Positions 63,501 to 64,000 of a stretch of DNA of 64,000 nt are shown here, piece by piece. The translations under genes and the position numbers were made by a program. The DNA comes from Anas platyrhynchos. Its lineage: Eukaryota > Chordata > Aves > Anseriformes > Anatidae. Position 1 is the first letter of the stretch, and each line of letters starts with the position of its first letter. The stretch lies in assembly GCF_047663525.1 (NCBI RefSeq), contig NC_092587.1, positions 37,315,001 through 37,379,000 on the forward strand. The letters are read 5' to 3'. The notes beneath the pieces are model-generated. The model was given only the letters and a program-made list of their open reading frames with translations. It made no database searches and was not told the origin of the DNA.

Positions 63501-63805
63501 AGCTGTCTTGAGATGCATCAGCCGCTCACAAAGCAGAGGAACTACTGCAGATCGCAGCTTGGCATGCGAAGATAAGCTAGCGTTTATTTTAGTGTTTTTT
63601 AAGCACTCTGCTGTGAAGCTGCAACAACTTAGCAGTTGCCTCAACAGCAAACAGGTTGTCTGTGCCTCTGTGCAGGGCTTTGGGGTTGGGGTTAACTTCT
63701 GCAGCTGTCGTCTTCTAGTTGAGGTGTGTCTAGGAGTCGCACGTTGCCTGAGGAGCTGCCATCCCTGGTTCACGGTGTTCCTGCCTTGCTGCCAGTAGCA
63801 GAACA

Positions 63806-64000
63806 GGATGCTCTAGGACAGAAGAGCTGAGTTGGAAGGAACCACCAGAGATCATCCAGCCCAGCTGCCTGACCTCTTCAGGGCTAGCTGTAAGTCAAGG
63901 CACATTACTGGGGGCACTGTCCAAATGCCCCTCGAACACAGGCAGGCACGGGGCATCAACCACCCCACTGGGAAGCCTGTTCCAGGGTTTGGCCACCCTC
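63806..64000 (-). mobile_element. CR1 LINE 3' end, minus strand, cut by window edge
   Basis: GAGTTGGAAGGAACCACCAG, ATCATCCAGCCCAGCTGCCT and GTTCCAGGGTTTGGCCACCC occur in the same order as at 49.65-49.82 kb. It is therefore a second copy of the same CR1 subfamily in the same orientation, continuing beyond the window. Its tail carries only CTAGGACA instead of a long AGGAT array. Confidence 0.92.

Larger units (their letters stand above)
56481..63805 (+). other. Presumed first intron, no confirmed exon
   Basis: Sequence to the right of the predicted donor is T- and G-rich on the + strand by eye, as expected of a transcribed strand. Open frames are short. Two segments with good-looking splice sites are listed as candidates. 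The mildly GC-rich part at 59040-59420 has scattered CpGs and could be an internal regulatory element. A T run at 61905-61923 and a T11-G15 junction at 63475-63500 are the main simple tracts. Confidence 0.5.

Overview
The window is vertebrate DNA and almost certainly from a bird. The main evidence is CR1 LINE fragments with avian-type 3' ends (octamer tails such as ATTCTATG, and a second subfamily with a TAGGAT-type tail). Intergenic DNA is AT-rich and low in CpG, there is one dense GC-rich CpG island, and simple A/T tracts are frequent. I cannot name the species or the locus; the tail type near 49.6 kb and 63.8 kb would fit a duck/goose or other non-galliform bird, but this is a weak inference.

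Layout. From 1 to about 55.3 kb I see no credible protein-coding exon: ORFs are short, codon-random or repeat-derived. This gene-poor stretch holds one partial reverse-transcriptase-bearing CR1 copy (24.31-25.45 kb, + strand, frameshifted and with a mutated catalytic motif), one CR1 tail (1.13-1.29 kb), a younger-looking minus-strand CR1 copy with a 19-unit AGGAT array at its tail (49.55-50.17 kb), and several old CR1 or other amniote repeat remnants (12.57-13.11, 21.64-21.91, 27.47-28.06, 31.11-31.48 kb). There are many A/T homopolymers and GA tracts. A few repeat-poor blocks rich in homeobox-, E-box- or TCF-like motifs (3.40-3.86, 35.63-36.08, 38.26-38.76, 52.80-53.14, 54.12-54.62 kb) look like candidate conserved regulatory elements.

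From about 55.33 to 56.48 kb lies a strong, TATA-less CpG island. It carries an NRF1-like site, a CRE-like half-site, a GC box and a good splice donor (CGGG|GTAAGG at 55745/55746). I read it as the promoter and a mostly untranslated first exon of a gene transcribed left to right, with 56.4-64 kb as its first intron. The gene's coding exons would lie beyond the window, so its identity is unknown. The intron contains two weakly supported candidate alternative exons and a small GC-rich patch with an NRF1-like core (59.33 kb). A second CR1 copy of the 49.6-kb type runs off the right edge.

The most noteworthy signals are: (1) opposed purine and pyrimidine arms flanking the NRF1-like site in the promoter; (2) four TTCNNNGAA (STAT/GAS-type) palindromes in 53 bp at 41.38-41.44 kb; (3) a perfect 19-bp-stem hairpin at 48.59-48.63 kb joined to a 37-bp tandem duplication; (4) an apparent switch of homopolymer strand bias at the CpG island, hinting at divergent transcription; (5) an expanded pentanucleotide seeded at a CR1 tail. 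I saw no CRISPR array, tRNA, rRNA, intact mobile element or operon-like organisation. All calls come from reading the sequence only; no alignment or search was run.
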